Notes: generated by a model from the sequence alone, not told the origin. A stretch of DNA of 26,262 nt from an uncultured Eubacteriales bacterium (GCA_902790885.1 CADATR010000004.1:1-26262), one strand, 5' to 3'; counted from the first letter of the stretch, positions 14,997-22,765 are shown. Numbers and translations are program-made.

Positions 14997-16357
14997 TGTT
15001 TGAAGTGCCTGCCTCTTTGTTCAAAATTAGCGTACATGTCCCAGCTGGCGCATGCAGGCGACAGAAGCACCTTCTCTCCGGTTCTGGCGAGCTCAGCTGC
15101 CTTGCGCACGCATTCAGGCATGTCCTTGCAGTTATATATATTTGTGAAGCCTGCCTTTGCGGCTGCCTCTTCGATTATATGGGCATCTCTTCCAAGAAGG
15201 ATGAGTGCCTCTACGGCTCCGTCAAAGTGGTTGGCGAGCTCTGTGAAATCCTGCCCTTTTCCGTCTCCGCCGGCAATGAGTATGATACCGTCTTTCAGTG
15301 CCTTTATGGCGATCACGGCAGCGTCTACGTTTGTTCCCTTGGAATCATTATAGTAGTCTACTCCATCGACTCTGCCGCAGAATTCAATGCGGTGTTCCAC
15401 ACCAGGAAATTCCCTGATAACTTCAGATATAACGGCCGGTTCTATGCCGGCGTAAAAGGCTATAGCTGCTGCGGCAAGCACGTTTTCAACGTTGTGATCG
15501 CCTATGATGCGAAGATCCGACCTGTCGCAGATGAAGTGTTCACCGCCCTCAAGGTCCTTGACGATAATCTTTGTGCCGTCAAGATACGCTCCTCTGTCTG
15601 TTTTCACCTGTCTGCTGAATGGTATCACTGTCGCTTTTGTGTTTTTCGACAGCGCAAACGCCTGCTCGTCGTCCAGATTAATGACAAGGAACTCGTCTTC
15701 TGACTGATTCGCCGCAACCTGCGCCTTTGCGGCGCCATAAGCCTCCATGGTGCCGTGCCTGTTGAGGTGATCAGGCGTGAGGTTCAGTATGGCCGAGACC
15801 ACAGGCCTGAAGTCAACAGCTGTCTCGAGCTGGAACGAAGAGACTTCTGTCACGAGCCAGTCATCCTCTGTGCTGTCAAGGGCTTCGGTGACCACTGGGT
15901 TTCCTATATTGCCCACAACGGCTGTATTCCGCCCTGAGGCCTTGAATATCTCGCCTACAAGTGTTGTAGTCGTTGTTTTTCCGTTTGTGCCTGTGATCGC
16001 CACAAAACTGCCTTCTCCGAGCCTGTAGGCAAGCTCAAGCTCACCGATGATCTCTGTTCCGGCATCCCTGGCCTGCTTTATATAGTCAAGCGTCGGCGGC
16101 ACACCCGGGCTCATCACGAGCATGTCGTATGCTGTCATATCTTCAGGTACGCTGCCGAGATATGACTTTATGTTCTCATTCTGCATATACTGCAGAAACT
16201 GTGTATCAAGCTTGTCAGGTGTCTTGGAATCCTGCACCGTTACCTCAGCTCCGGCTTCTGTGAGAGCCCTGACGGAGGCTTTGCCCGACTTGCCCAGACC
16301 GACGACCAGCACACGGCGGCCTTTCAGCATCTGTTTATAACTATTCCCTCTTTTCAT
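14972..16357 (-). CDS. murD: UDP-MurNAc-L-Ala:D-Glu ligase MurD
   Basis: A 461-residue cytoplasmic Mur ligase that adds D-glutamate to UDP-MurNAc-L-alanine. The N-terminal nucleotide-sugar domain has VLVVGLGKSGKAS (about 16-28). The central ATPase domain has the P-loop TGTNGKTTTTTL (about 122-133), and HLNRHGTMEAY follows. The C-terminal domain shows NDSKGTNVDAA and LLSPACASWDMY, all typical of MurD. Length is normal. The ribosome site GAGGGGAAAT precedes the ATG. It lies 26 bp after mraY and overlaps ftsW. The other ligase genes murE, murF and murC are not in this cluster. Confidence 0.97.
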   Translation of the reverse strand: MKRGNSYKQMLKGRRVLVVGLGKSGKASVRALTEAGAEVTVQDSKTPDKLDTQFLQYMQNENIKSYLGSVPEDMTAYDMLVMSPGVPPTLDYIKQARDAGTEIIGELELAYRLGEGSFVAITGTNGKTTTTTLVGEIFKASGRNTAVVGNIGNPVVTEALDSTEDDWLVTEVSSFQLETAVDFRPVVSAILNLTPDHLNRHGTMEAYGAAKAQVAANQSEDEFLVINLDDEQAFALSKNTKATVIPFSRQVKTDRGAYLDGTKIIVKDLEGGEHFICDRSDLRIIGDHNVENVLAAAAIAFYAGIEPAVISEVIREFPGVEHRIEFCGRVDGVDYYNDSKGTNVDAAVIAIKALKDGIILIAGGDGKGQDFTELANHFDGAVEALILLGRDAHIIEEAAAKAGFTNIYNCKDMPECVRKAAELARTGEKVLLSPACASWDMYANFEQRGRHFKQCINEMLK

Positions 16358-16383
16358 TATTTGATTTCCCCTCTTTATTTATA

Positions 16384-17370
16384 TCAGCGGACTGAGAAGT
16401 AAGCTATCACGCAGCACACGAAGGTGAATATGCAGAATACGCGCACCACCTTGGTCTCGCGCCAGCCTCCGAGCTCAAAATGGTGATGTATCGGCGCCAT
16501 TCTGAACACTCTCTTACCGCCTGTCTTCTTGAAATATGTGACCTGAATGATCACCGACAGCGCCTCGATCACGTAGATGAGGCCTGCTATCGGCAGGAGC
16601 CACTCCATGCGGCCTACTATCGCCATCGCGGAAAGCACTCCGCCGAGTGCCATGGAGCCGGTGTCTCCCATGAATATCTTCGCAGGATAGTGGTTGTAAA
16701 TGAGGAAGCCGATGAGTGCTCCGAATACAGCCTGCCCCGCAGCGGCCATAGGCTCACTTCCTCCGTTCACGGTCATGCCTATGACAGCGAAGGTGCCCGC
16801 CACGATCGCCGAAGTGCTCGAAGCCAGTCCGTCGAGACCGTCTGTGAGATTGACGGCATTGGACATGGCTACCTCAATAAACACAACGAACGGGATATAC
16901 ATTATCCCGAAGTCTACAGTCTTTCCCAGGAAAGGGATCAGCATCGTCGTGCCTTCTTTTACCATCATGAATACAGCGAGAGCCGCACCGAACAGCACCT
17001 GAAGCACCAGCTTCTGCTTAGGTGTAAGGCCTTCGTTCTGTTTCTTGGCAACCTTGTTGAAGTCATCGATGAAGCCTATCGCTCCGAAAGCATACATGCT
17101 CAGAAGTATGGCGATCTTGCCGGTCGTCATGCTCCCCTTCATGAACATGCTCGCTATTACAGCGACCGTGATGCCTATTATGAATGCCAGCCCGCCCATC
17201 GTAGGGGTGCCGGCTTTGCTCAGATGCGCCTGCGGTCCCTCTTCACGTATAAACTGCCCGAACTGTCTGTGCCTCATCAGAGGTATCAGCCTCGATGTCA
17301 CAAACATGGAAACCGCAAAAGCGATCGCCGCTATAAGTGCATATGCTCCGATTCCGTGACTTATATCCAT
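16384..17370 (-). CDS. mraY: Phospho-MurNAc-pentapeptide transferase MraY
   Basis: A 328-residue polytopic membrane enzyme (about ten helices) that transfers phospho-MurNAc-pentapeptide to undecaprenyl phosphate, forming lipid I. Family signatures are GTPTMGGLAF (54-63), the catalytic pair D102/D103 in GFIDDFNK, NLTDGLDGLA (174-183), GDTGSMALGG, and the late MAPIHHHFELGGW loop. All residues needed for metal and UDP-sugar binding appear present. It lies 33 bp after spoVD and 26 bp before murD in the same operon. Confidence 0.97.
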   Translation of the reverse strand: MDISHGIGAYALIAAIAFAVSMFVTSRLIPLMRHRQFGQFIREEGPQAHLSKAGTPTMGGLAFIIGITVAVIASMFMKGSMTTGKIAILLSMYAFGAIGFIDDFNKVAKKQNEGLTPKQKLVLQVLFGAALAVFMMVKEGTTMLIPFLGKTVDFGIMYIPFVVFIEVAMSNAVNLTDGLDGLASSTSAIVAGTFAVIGMTVNGGSEPMAAAGQAVFGALIGFLIYNHYPAKIFMGDTGSMALGGVLSAMAIVGRMEWLLPIAGLIYVIEALSVIIQVTYFKKTGGKRVFRMAPIHHHFELGGWRETKVVRVFCIFTFVCCVIAYFSVR

Positions 17371-17403
17371 TTGATCTTTCTATTCTCCGTTCTTCCGCCG
17401 GCA

Positions 17404-19440
17404 TCACTCGCTGTAGATGTAAACGACTGCGTCCTTCTCTACTCTCGTGCCTGCCTTCGGATACTGATCGACGACCACGAATGACTGGTTGCTGTGGTCC
17501 TCAGGAATAACTGTGTATTTCAGTCCGTAGTGTTCGATATTACGGATAGCATCCTTGCTGTCCATTCCGGTAACATCCGGTACTTCTACGGTATTCTTTT
17601 TGGCTGCCTTCTTCTCTTCCTTTGTAAGCTTGCGCTCAACTCCGAGATATTCGAGCGACTTCTCTGTGATCTCCTTTACGATAGGACCGGCCGTATAGGC
17701 TCCGTACTGGACCTTCTTAGGATTATAGACGATACATATCATCGAGATCTTAGGGTCATCCATCGGGGCCATAGCCACAAAGGATGTATTTGTCGCCTCG
17801 CTGTACTTCTGGTTTTCTACACGGTTGGCAGTACCCGTCTTTCCGCCTACCCTGAAACCAGGGATGTACGCCGTAGTACCGCCGGCATCGGATACGTAGT
17901 ATTCCATGATGTCGCACATCTCAGCTGCGGTATCCTCTGATACTACCTGTCTTACCTCTGTGTCCGGCATCTCTTCGACCGTTTTGCCGTCGGTATCGAC
18001 TATCCTGTCTACGATCTTAGGCTTCATGAGAATGCCCTTGTTTCCCAGACTGTTGACAGCGCACAGCACCTGCAGCGGGGTTATGGCGATTCCCTGTCCA
18101 TATCCCGTAGTAGCAAGGTCTACGTCGCTCATTGTGGCCGGGTCTTTTACGATAGACAGGCCTTCACCCGGAAGGTCTACTCCCGTGGGATCATTGAAGC
18201 CGAACATATCGATATAGTTGTAGAATGTATCGGCACCCATATCGAGAGCAACCTTGGCCAGTGCCGGATTGCAGGAATTTCCGACTGCCTCTTTGAGGGA
18301 CTGCTTCCCGTGAGTAGCCAGACAATGGAGATAATAGCCTCCTACCTTGATCGCTCCTGTGCACTTGTAACTTGACTTTTCAGTGGCGCTTCCGGAGTCC
18401 AGAGCCGCCGCTGCTGCGATGAGCTTGAATGTGGATCCCGGCTCATACACATCGCTCACAGCCGTTATCTTCCACATATTGCTGAGATACTCCGTCTTCT
18501 CCTTGTCAGTCATCTTTTCGAATTCTTCTTTTTCCTTAGGATCAGACGGCTCGTTGGATTCATTAGGATCATACTCCGGAGTAGTCGCCATCGCGAGTAT
18601 GTCTCCGGTCTTAGGATCCATCACGATACAGGTTATGGCATCTGCACCGGTCTTCTTCATGCCGGTCACCAGGGCATCTTCCACAAAGTGCTGTATGACG
18701 GAATCGATCGTAGTAACGATGCCGTAGCCGTCCTGAGCCTTGTAATACCTTGTTTTGCTGTTTGACAGCGTGTCTCCGTTGTTGTCTGTAGTCCTTACCG
18801 TTCTTCCCTTTATTCCGGCAAGGGTGGAATTGTACTCATACTCAAGGCCCGAACGTCCGGCATTATCCTTATTGACTCCTCCGAGCACCTGTGCTGCGAA
18901 CGCTCCGTTAGGGTAATATCTGGCGGACCTTGTCTTGACCACCACATCACCCTCGAATTCATTTTCTGCAGCCTCTACCTGCTGCCTGGTAAGTCCTTCA
19001 CCGAGTAGCACCAGGTTTTCTTCTCCCTCCAGGAGCGCCTTTATCTCAGCGGCATCTCTTCCCGTTATATGAGCAAGCCTCAGTATCCTTTTGGCCTTAT
19101 CATCGGCGCTTATGCTCTCGTCTTTATAAATGTACTGAGTATAAGCGTAGAGTTCATATTCGGTCACCGTCTCAGCCAGAGTATTCATTCTCGAATCATA
19201 GATGGCTCCTCTTACAGGCGCGATCTCAGTATCCACTTTCTGCATATCTGCAGCCAGCACCTTGAGCTCGTCTGATTTGTAGATCTGCCAGTATCCCATA
19301 CGGAAGATAAGCACAAAAATAAGAGCAAGGACCACGCCGAAACCGAGCGCCAGGCGGTTGCGGTTTTTTGACGTGATAACGTCGCTGCTGTCTTCAATTG
19401 CCTTCCTTCTGATTTTGATTCTTTTCTTCTCTGTGTTCAT
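17404..19440 (-). CDS. spoVD: Septal transpeptidase, SpoVD/PBP2 type (FtsI), with one PASTA domain
   Basis: A 678-residue class B penicillin-binding protein that cross-links septal peptidoglycan. A membrane helix at about 30-48 follows a basic tail. The pedestal domain (about 70-230) leads to the transpeptidase domain with the three catalytic motifs: S336-T-F-K, S389-C-N and KTG at 534-536. One PASTA domain closes the protein (about 617-678, PDVTGMDSKDAIRNIEHYGL). A single PASTA is closer to SpoVD than to the two-PASTA PBP2b, but in this cluster it is probably also the vegetative FtsI. The ATG has GAGGA just upstream. It appears to have its own promoter after a terminator. Confidence 0.94.
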   Translation of the reverse strand: MNTEKKRIKIRRKAIEDSSDVITSKNRNRLALGFGVVLALIFVLIFRMGYWQIYKSDELKVLAADMQKVDTEIAPVRGAIYDSRMNTLAETVTEYELYAYTQYIYKDESISADDKAKRILRLAHITGRDAAEIKALLEGEENLVLLGEGLTRQQVEAAENEFEGDVVVKTRSARYYPNGAFAAQVLGGVNKDNAGRSGLEYEYNSTLAGIKGRTVRTTDNNGDTLSNSKTRYYKAQDGYGIVTTIDSVIQHFVEDALVTGMKKTGADAITCIVMDPKTGDILAMATTPEYDPNESNEPSDPKEKEEFEKMTDKEKTEYLSNMWKITAVSDVYEPGSTFKLIAAAAALDSGSATEKSSYKCTGAIKVGGYYLHCLATHGKQSLKEAVGNSCNPALAKVALDMGADTFYNYIDMFGFNDPTGVDLPGEGLSIVKDPATMSDVDLATTGYGQGIAITPLQVLCAVNSLGNKGILMKPKIVDRIVDTDGKTVEEMPDTEVRQVVSEDTAAEMCDIMEYYVSDAGGTTAYIPGFRVGGKTGTANRVENQKYSEATNTSFVAMAPMDDPKISMICIVYNPKKVQYGAYTAGPIVKEITEKSLEYLGVERKLTKEEKKAAKKNTVEVPDVTGMDSKDAIRNIEHYGLKYTVIPEDHSNQSFVVVDQYPKAGTRVEKDAVVYIYSE

Positions 19441-19472
19441 ACTTCCTCATTCAAGCATAAATATACTGATAT

Positions 19473-19501
19473 ACTATACCACATATGGTGTTCGTTTTAA
19501 A
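19473..19501 (-). promoter_or_regulatory. Candidate extended -10 promoter for spoVD
   Basis: On the minus strand TGGTATAGT gives an extended -10 (hexamer 19473-19478, five of six consensus bases, plus the TG motif at 19480-19481). A weak TTTAAA (19496-19501) lies 17 nt upstream. It falls between the ftsL terminator and the spoVD ATG, where a promoter is needed if the terminator works. Confidence 0.5.
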
Positions 19502-19535
19502 AGAGCGATACTGTATTTGGAAGCATCTATTTCTA

Positions 19536-19573
19536 TTAAAAATGCCACCGAACCGTCGCCGGATCAGTGGCAT
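19536..19573 (-). terminator. Rho-independent terminator or attenuator after ftsL
   Basis: On the minus strand ATGCCAC (19567-19573) pairs with GTGGCAT (19542-19548) and encloses a smaller CCG-GCGA-CGG stem with a four-base loop. The outer stem runs straight into TTTTTAAT. It begins 21 nt after the ftsL stop. The stem is moderate and the T-run broken, so it may only attenuate transcription into spoVD. Confidence 0.6.
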
Positions 19574-19593
19574 CAGGGTATCTGTTCTTCGCT

Positions 19594-19953
19594 TTAGTTG
19601 TACGCCTCGCTTCTTATCGCAGCCGCGAGATTATCAACCTCGGATTTGGCATTGCCCAGCTTCACGACATTCTCAGTCGACGGATACACCATGCCGAACT
19701 GCTGTGTGGCGACGTTTTCGATCCTTGTGACCCTTGTCTCATCGACTATCTGGCTCTGCAGCGAATCGATCTCCGCCTGAAGATATTCGTTTTCTCTCTC
19801 GAGTATGTTGTTCTCGTGCTGGATGATAGCCGCATATGACCTCATGCCCACGAGTACGAATATTCCTATCATCACGACAGTCAGTATCCTGACCGCGCTT
19901 CTTCTGTCAGCTCTGATCCTGTCTGCTCTTATTCTCTGTGCTCTGCTTTCCAT
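19594..19953 (-). CDS. ftsL: Cell division protein FtsL
   Basis: A 119-residue bitopic protein. A very basic cytoplasmic tail (1-21) contains a small tandem repeat, RIRAD twice. One membrane helix (about 22-42, ILTVVMIGIFVLVGMRSYAAI) is followed by an extracytoplasmic coiled coil (about 46-78, ENNILERENEYLQAEIDSLQSQI). FtsL pairs with FtsB and FtsQ and activates FtsW and the transpeptidase. The family is poorly conserved, so the call rests on size, topology and position between rsmH and spoVD. The ribosome site is weak. It ends the first segment of the cluster. Confidence 0.87.
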   Translation of the reverse strand: MESRAQRIRADRIRADRRSAVRILTVVMIGIFVLVGMRSYAAIIQHENNILERENEYLQAEIDSLQSQIVDETRVTRIENVATQQFGMVYPSTENVVKLGNAKSEVDNLAAAIRSEAYN

Positions 19954-19989
19954 GGTCGTATGTCTCTTTCGAAGTGTGTTTTATAAGTG

Positions 19990-20922
19990 TTACAGCTTCT
20001 CGAGCACCCTGAGCTTTGCGCTCCTTGCTCTCGGGTTTGTCTCCGTCTCTTCTTCCGATGGTGCGATCGGTTTCCTGGTTACCCTTTTTACATCGGCTAC
20101 CTTGCCGCATACACATACCGGAAACTCTTTCGGACATGTGCACGGGTCGAGTCTTCTTTCAAACTCCGTCTTTACTATCCTGTCCTCGAGCGAATGGAAG
20201 GTTATTATCGCTATCCTCCCTCCGTGATCAAGGAGATCCGGAAGCTTTTCCACCGCCTCCCTGAGGTGCCCAAGCTCGTCATTGACTTCTATCCTGATGG
20301 CCTGAAACGTCCTCTTTGCCGGATGCGGTCCGGTACGCCTCGCCTTTGCCGGTATAGCCGCTTTTATGATCTCTGTAAGTCTGCCTGTCGAATCTATCGG
20401 CGACTCTGCCCTGTCCCTGACGATGAATTCCGCTATCCTCGAAGCCCAGCGTTCCTCACCATAGTCTCTTATCATCCTGGTGAGTTCGTCCCTGCTGTAG
20501 CCGTTTACTACATCGTAGGCCGTGAGCCTGTCCGAATCGTCCATCCTCATGTCGAGAGGCGCGTCCTGCATATAGCTGAATCCTCTTTCGGGATTGTCGA
20601 GCTGGTATGAGCTGACTCCAAGGTCGAGAAGTATGCCCTGCACCTTTCCTCCGGCGGCTTCGGTGATCGCTTCCGTATCGCTGTAATTGGCGTGTACGAA
20701 TCTCTTTTCGCAGCTGTACTCTTCGAGTCTCTTCTCTGCTGCCGCCAGCGCCTCGCGGTCTCTGTCCACCGCTATAAGCAGGCCTTTGTCCGTGAGCCGG
20801 CTGCATATCCCTGAGGAATGTCCGCCTCCGCCCACTGTGCCGTCGACGTATATGCCGTCCGGCTTTATAGCCAGGGCTTCCATCACTTCGTCAAACAGTA
20901 CCGGTACGTGTTCAAATTCCAT
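19990..20922 (-). CDS. rsmH: 16S rRNA C1402 N4-methyltransferase RsmH
   Basis: A 310-residue SAM-dependent enzyme that methylates N4 of cytidine 1402 in 16S rRNA (formerly MraW). It starts with the family's [17 protein letters not shown], has the SAM-binding loop [11 protein letters not shown] (26-36), and [14 protein letters not shown] and RMDDSD landmarks. The C-terminal segment has [22 protein letters not shown] and [10 protein letters not shown]. Length is usual. It lies 11 bp after mraZ, with AAAGGGG as ribosome site, and 36 bp before ftsL. Confidence 0.97.
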   Translation of the reverse strand: MEFEHVPVLFDEVMEALAIKPDGIYVDGTVGGGGHSSGICSRLTDKGLLIAVDRDREALAAAEKRLEEYSCEKRFVHANYSDTEAITEAAGGKVQGILLDLGVSSYQLDNPERGFSYMQDAPLDMRMDDSDRLTAYDVVNGYSRDELTRMIRDYGEERWASRIAEFIVRDRAESPIDSTGRLTEIIKAAIPAKARRTGPHPAKRTFQAIRIEVNDELGHLREAVEKLPDLLDHGGRIAIITFHSLEDRIVKTEFERRLDPCTCPKEFPVCVCGKVADVKRVTRKPIAPSEEETETNPRARSAKLRVLEKL

Positions 20923-20933
20923 GCGGTGCCCCT

Positions 20934-21365
20934 TTATATGCTGAATTCTCTGAGCTTGTCAGTGAACTTGCTGTCTTTCATCTTCTTTGCAAGGTCGAAG
21001 TCCGCTTTCGTCTCTGCGCTCCAGATCTCCACCTTGTTCATAGCGCCTGTTGTCACCAGATCTTTTGTGATGTGAGCGTATTCCCTGAGGTTCTGAGGTA
21101 TCTTGATCCTGCCCTGGCCGTCCAGTTCGCAGAGTTCTGAATTTCCGAAGAAATCCCTGATGAACTCACGGAAGTCGGCATCAGACTGCGGCAGAGCCGC
21201 TATCTTTGCAGCCATCTCTTCGAAATCCTCCATCTTGTAGATATAGAGGCATTCATCGAAGCCCTTTGTGAGCATGCACTTACCGCCCAGCTGGTCCCTG
21301 AATTTTGCAGGTACGGCCATCCGGTTCTTATCATCTATTTTGTTGGTGTAAGTGCCTAAGAACAT
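20934..21365 (-). CDS. mraZ: Transcriptional regulator MraZ
   Basis: A 143-residue DNA-binding protein made of two SpoVT/AbrB-like halves, seen as [26 protein letters not shown] (about 1-26) and [17 protein letters not shown] (about 88-104). MraZ forms ring-shaped oligomers and represses its own dcw operon in E. coli by binding G-rich repeats near the promoter. It is the first gene of the cluster, and three AAAAGTGGGG boxes lie upstream of it. The ATG has AGGA five to six nt upstream, at the end of a small palindrome. Confidence 0.97.
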   Translation of the reverse strand: MFLGTYTNKIDDKNRMAVPAKFRDQLGGKCMLTKGFDECLYIYKMEDFEEMAAKIAALPQSDADFREFIRDFFGNSELCELDGQGRIKIPQNLREYAHITKDLVTTGAMNKVEIWSAETKADFDLAKKMKDSKFTDKLREFSI

Positions 21366-21370
21366 TTTTT

Positions 21371-21398
21371 CCTGGAATTCCAGGGCATTGGAGCCCTT
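21371..21398 (-). promoter_or_regulatory. Two hairpins at the mraZ ribosome-binding site
   Basis: CCTGG-AATT-CCAGG (21371-21384) is a perfect 14-bp palindrome whose 3' arm contains the AGGA used as ribosome site. Directly upstream GGGC and GCCC (21385-21398) form a second small stem. If they fold in the mRNA, mraZ initiation would be reduced. The stems are short (5 and 4 bp). Confidence 0.4.
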
Positions 21399-21430
21399 TT
21401 GTTATTAATATCGAAAGCTTTGACAAATAG

Positions 21431-21460
21431 ATTTTACCCCACTTTTCCCCACTTTTACAA
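21431..21460 (-). promoter_or_regulatory. Candidate mraZ promoter P2 with two boxes in its spacer
   Basis: On the minus strand TTGTAA (21455-21460) and TAAAAT (21431-21436, five of six bases) are 18 nt apart. The spacer is made almost wholly of two AAAAGTGGGG boxes. The start of transcription would be near 21424, about 60 nt before the mraZ ATG. Binding in the spacer would block polymerase. Confidence 0.55.
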
Positions 21461-21498
21461 ACGAAAATCTTATTTTTTGTTATGATCCCCCCACTTTT
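21437..21498. promoter_or_regulatory. Three AAAAGTGGGG boxes, probable MraZ operator
   Basis: Read on the minus strand, AAAAGTGGGG occurs at 21447-21456, immediately again at 21437-21446, and once upstream at 21489-21498 (there within a longer A-run and G-run). The tandem pair has a 10-bp period, so both lie on the same face of the helix; the third is 42 bp away, four turns. Published MraZ sites are short G-rich direct repeats of related form (TGGG-type in E. coli, AAAGTG-type in Mycoplasma). Confidence 0.72.
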
Positions 21499-21507
21499 TT
21501 GTGTAAA
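21479..21507 (-). promoter_or_regulatory. Candidate mraZ promoter P1
   Basis: On the minus strand TTTACA (21502-21507) and CATAAC (21479-21484, four of six bases) are 17 nt apart, with the third AAAAGTGGGG box in the spacer. It is weaker than P2. It may be chance, but having a box in the spacer of both candidates is notable. Confidence 0.4.
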
Positions 21508-21532
21508 GTTGTCTTTACAAAGTCGAATTTTG

Positions 21533-21572
21533 AAAAAATAAAAAAGCAGACACAATATGTAGTGTCTGCTTT
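21533..21572 (-). terminator. Strong rho-independent terminator of the nhaC-ymfI operon
   Basis: AAAGCAGACAC (read on the minus strand from 21572) pairs with GTGTCTGCTTT (down to 21543) around an 8-nt loop, a perfect 11-bp stem, and runs into TTTTTTATTTTTT. It lies 88 nt after the SDR gene stop and before the mraZ promoter, and isolates the dcw cluster from the upstream operon. Confidence 0.85.
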
Positions 21573-21616
21573 ACATTTTTTCACTATATGTGGGTAAAGA
21601 ATTCTTTACATTTTTT
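21569..21616. repeat. 13-bp direct repeats flanking a 16-bp palindrome
   Basis: CTTTACATTTTTT occurs at 21569-21581 and 21604-21616. The second copy overlaps a perfect palindrome, GTAAAGAATTCTTTAC (21594-21609). They lie in the gap between the SDR gene and its terminator. With the mraZ control elements this accounts for most of the 295-bp gene-free stretch 21366-21660; nothing coding is seen there. Confidence 0.55.
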
Positions 21617-21660
21617 AGGCTTGTGCCGCTGTATGCACCCTGCCACAAGATGTAGTCAGG

Positions 21661-22377
21661 CTATATCACGAGGCCTCCGTTGACGCTTATTACCTGCCCC
21701 GTGATGAACGACGAGTCGTCAGAAGCCAGGAAAAGCATGGTTTTCGCGATATCTGCCGGTGATCCGGTCCTGCACAGAGGAGTCTCCTCGACTATCATAT
21801 CCGTCGCCTCTTCGCTTACTGAAGCATTCATGTCCGTATCGATCATTCCCGGCGATATGCAGTTGACTCTGATGCCTGAAGGCCCCACTTCTTTCGCAAG
21901 GGCCTTTGTAAGGCCTATAACGCCCGCCTTAGCCGCCGAATACGCGGCTTCGCACGACGCGCCCACTTCACCCCACATTGAACCTACAGTGATGATACAG
22001 CCGCTTTTACGGCTTATCATTGCCGGCAGCACATACCTGACGCAGTAGAACACTCCGCTGAGATCGGTATTTATCACTTCCTCCCACCTGCTTATATCCA
22101 GGTCAGTTATGAGTCCGTAGTCCGCTATTGCTGCGTTGCAGATAAGGACATCTACATGTCCCATGACCGAAACAGCCTTGTCGACAGCTATCCTCACCGA
22201 ATCGTGATGCTTTACGTCGCATCTTACAGGTACCGCGCCCGTCTCCTGTCTGAGCAGGTCTGCCTCCTCCTCGGATCTGTGATAAGTAAACACCACTTTG
22301 TGGCCGGCAGCAGTAAACTGTCTCACAGCCTCAGCCCCTATACCGCGGGATCCGCCTGTTATCAGAATATTGGACAT
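21661..22377 (-). CDS. ymfI: SDR oxidoreductase, probable EF-P 5-aminopentanone reductase (YmfI-like)
   Basis: A 238-residue NAD(P)H-dependent short-chain dehydrogenase. The start is set at MSNILITGG (22377), 7 nt after the previous stop; an open frame continues upstream to 22437 inside that gene. It has GGSRGIG (9-15), NAA (81-83) and the catalytic triad S133, Y146, K150. The region GSMWGEVGASCEAAYSAAK closely resembles the SSIWG-VGASCE-YSASK pattern recalled for YmfI, which in Bacillus reduces the aminopentanone on elongation factor P. FabG (3-oxoacyl-ACP reductase) is the alternative. No efp is in the window. It ends the operon that starts with nhaC. Confidence 0.72.
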   Translation of the reverse strand: MSNILITGGSRGIGAEAVRQFTAAGHKVVFTYHRSEEEADLLRQETGAVPVRCDVKHHDSVRIAVDKAVSVMGHVDVLICNAAIADYGLITDLDISRWEEVINTDLSGVFYCVRYVLPAMISRKSGCIITVGSMWGEVGASCEAAYSAAKAGVIGLTKALAKEVGPSGIRVNCISPGMIDTDMNASVSEEATDMIVEETPLCRTGSPADIAKTMLFLASDDSSFITGQVISVNGGLVI

Positions 22378-22384
22378 TGCCGCG

Positions 22385-22765
22385 TCACTCGCCTCCCTCA
22401 ACGAATTTGTCGATCTTATCCAGAGCCTTTCCGGCAACTTCGCTTACATCTGAAGCTTCAAGTTTTCCGTTTCCGAGAGTGCTCGGCTTGCCGCCCGCAG
22501 CGATGCGCTCCTGTTCGAGTCTTTCCTTCTCGAGTCTGGCCTGCTCCTTTGCTTTTTGCTTCTTAGCTTTTCTGATGCTGTGTCTGATCATGAGGAAGAT
22601 TATAAGAAGCACTGCGATGATGATGACCGCAACCGTGAAGCCGAAGCTGGCTTCAGCCTTGAAGCGCCGCCAGTTGAGTTTTATAAACACTCCGGCTATG
22701 ATCACCGCCACAAGGATCAGAATGACAAGGTATACAGTTGCGCTCCCCTTCTTGTTGTTTTTCAT
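22385..22765 (-). CDS. Small membrane protein, unknown function
   Basis: A 126-residue protein I do not recognise. Two membrane helices lie at about residues 9-28 (ATVYLVILILVAVIIAGVFI) and 42-60 (FTVAVIIIAVLLIIFLMI), joined by a short charged loop. A basic-to-mixed-charge helix follows (about 61-90, RKAKKQKAKEQARLEKERLEQE), likely a cytoplasmic coiled coil. The tail is acidic. Its ATG overlaps the nhaC stop as ATGA, so it is made together with the antiporter and could be an accessory subunit. That link is inferred from coupling alone. Confidence 0.75.
   Translation of the reverse strand: MKNNKKGSATVYLVILILVAVIIAGVFIKLNWRRFKAEASFGFTVAVIIIAVLLIIFLMIRHSIRKAKKQKAKEQARLEKERLEQERIAAGGKPSTLGNGKLEASDVSEVAGKALDKIDKFVEGGE

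Noticed and set aside
14957..15703. Plus-strand open frame of 248 codons
   Set aside because: Antisense to murD and the ftsW start; no domain recognised.
16480..17484. Plus-strand open frame of 334 codons
   Set aside because: Antisense to mraY and the end of spoVD; product is rich in H, R and Y as expected of a reverse reading of a membrane protein gene.
22378..22437. N-terminal extension of the SDR by 20 residues
   Set aside because: It overlaps the upstream gene and has no SDR similarity; MSNILITGG is the normal start.
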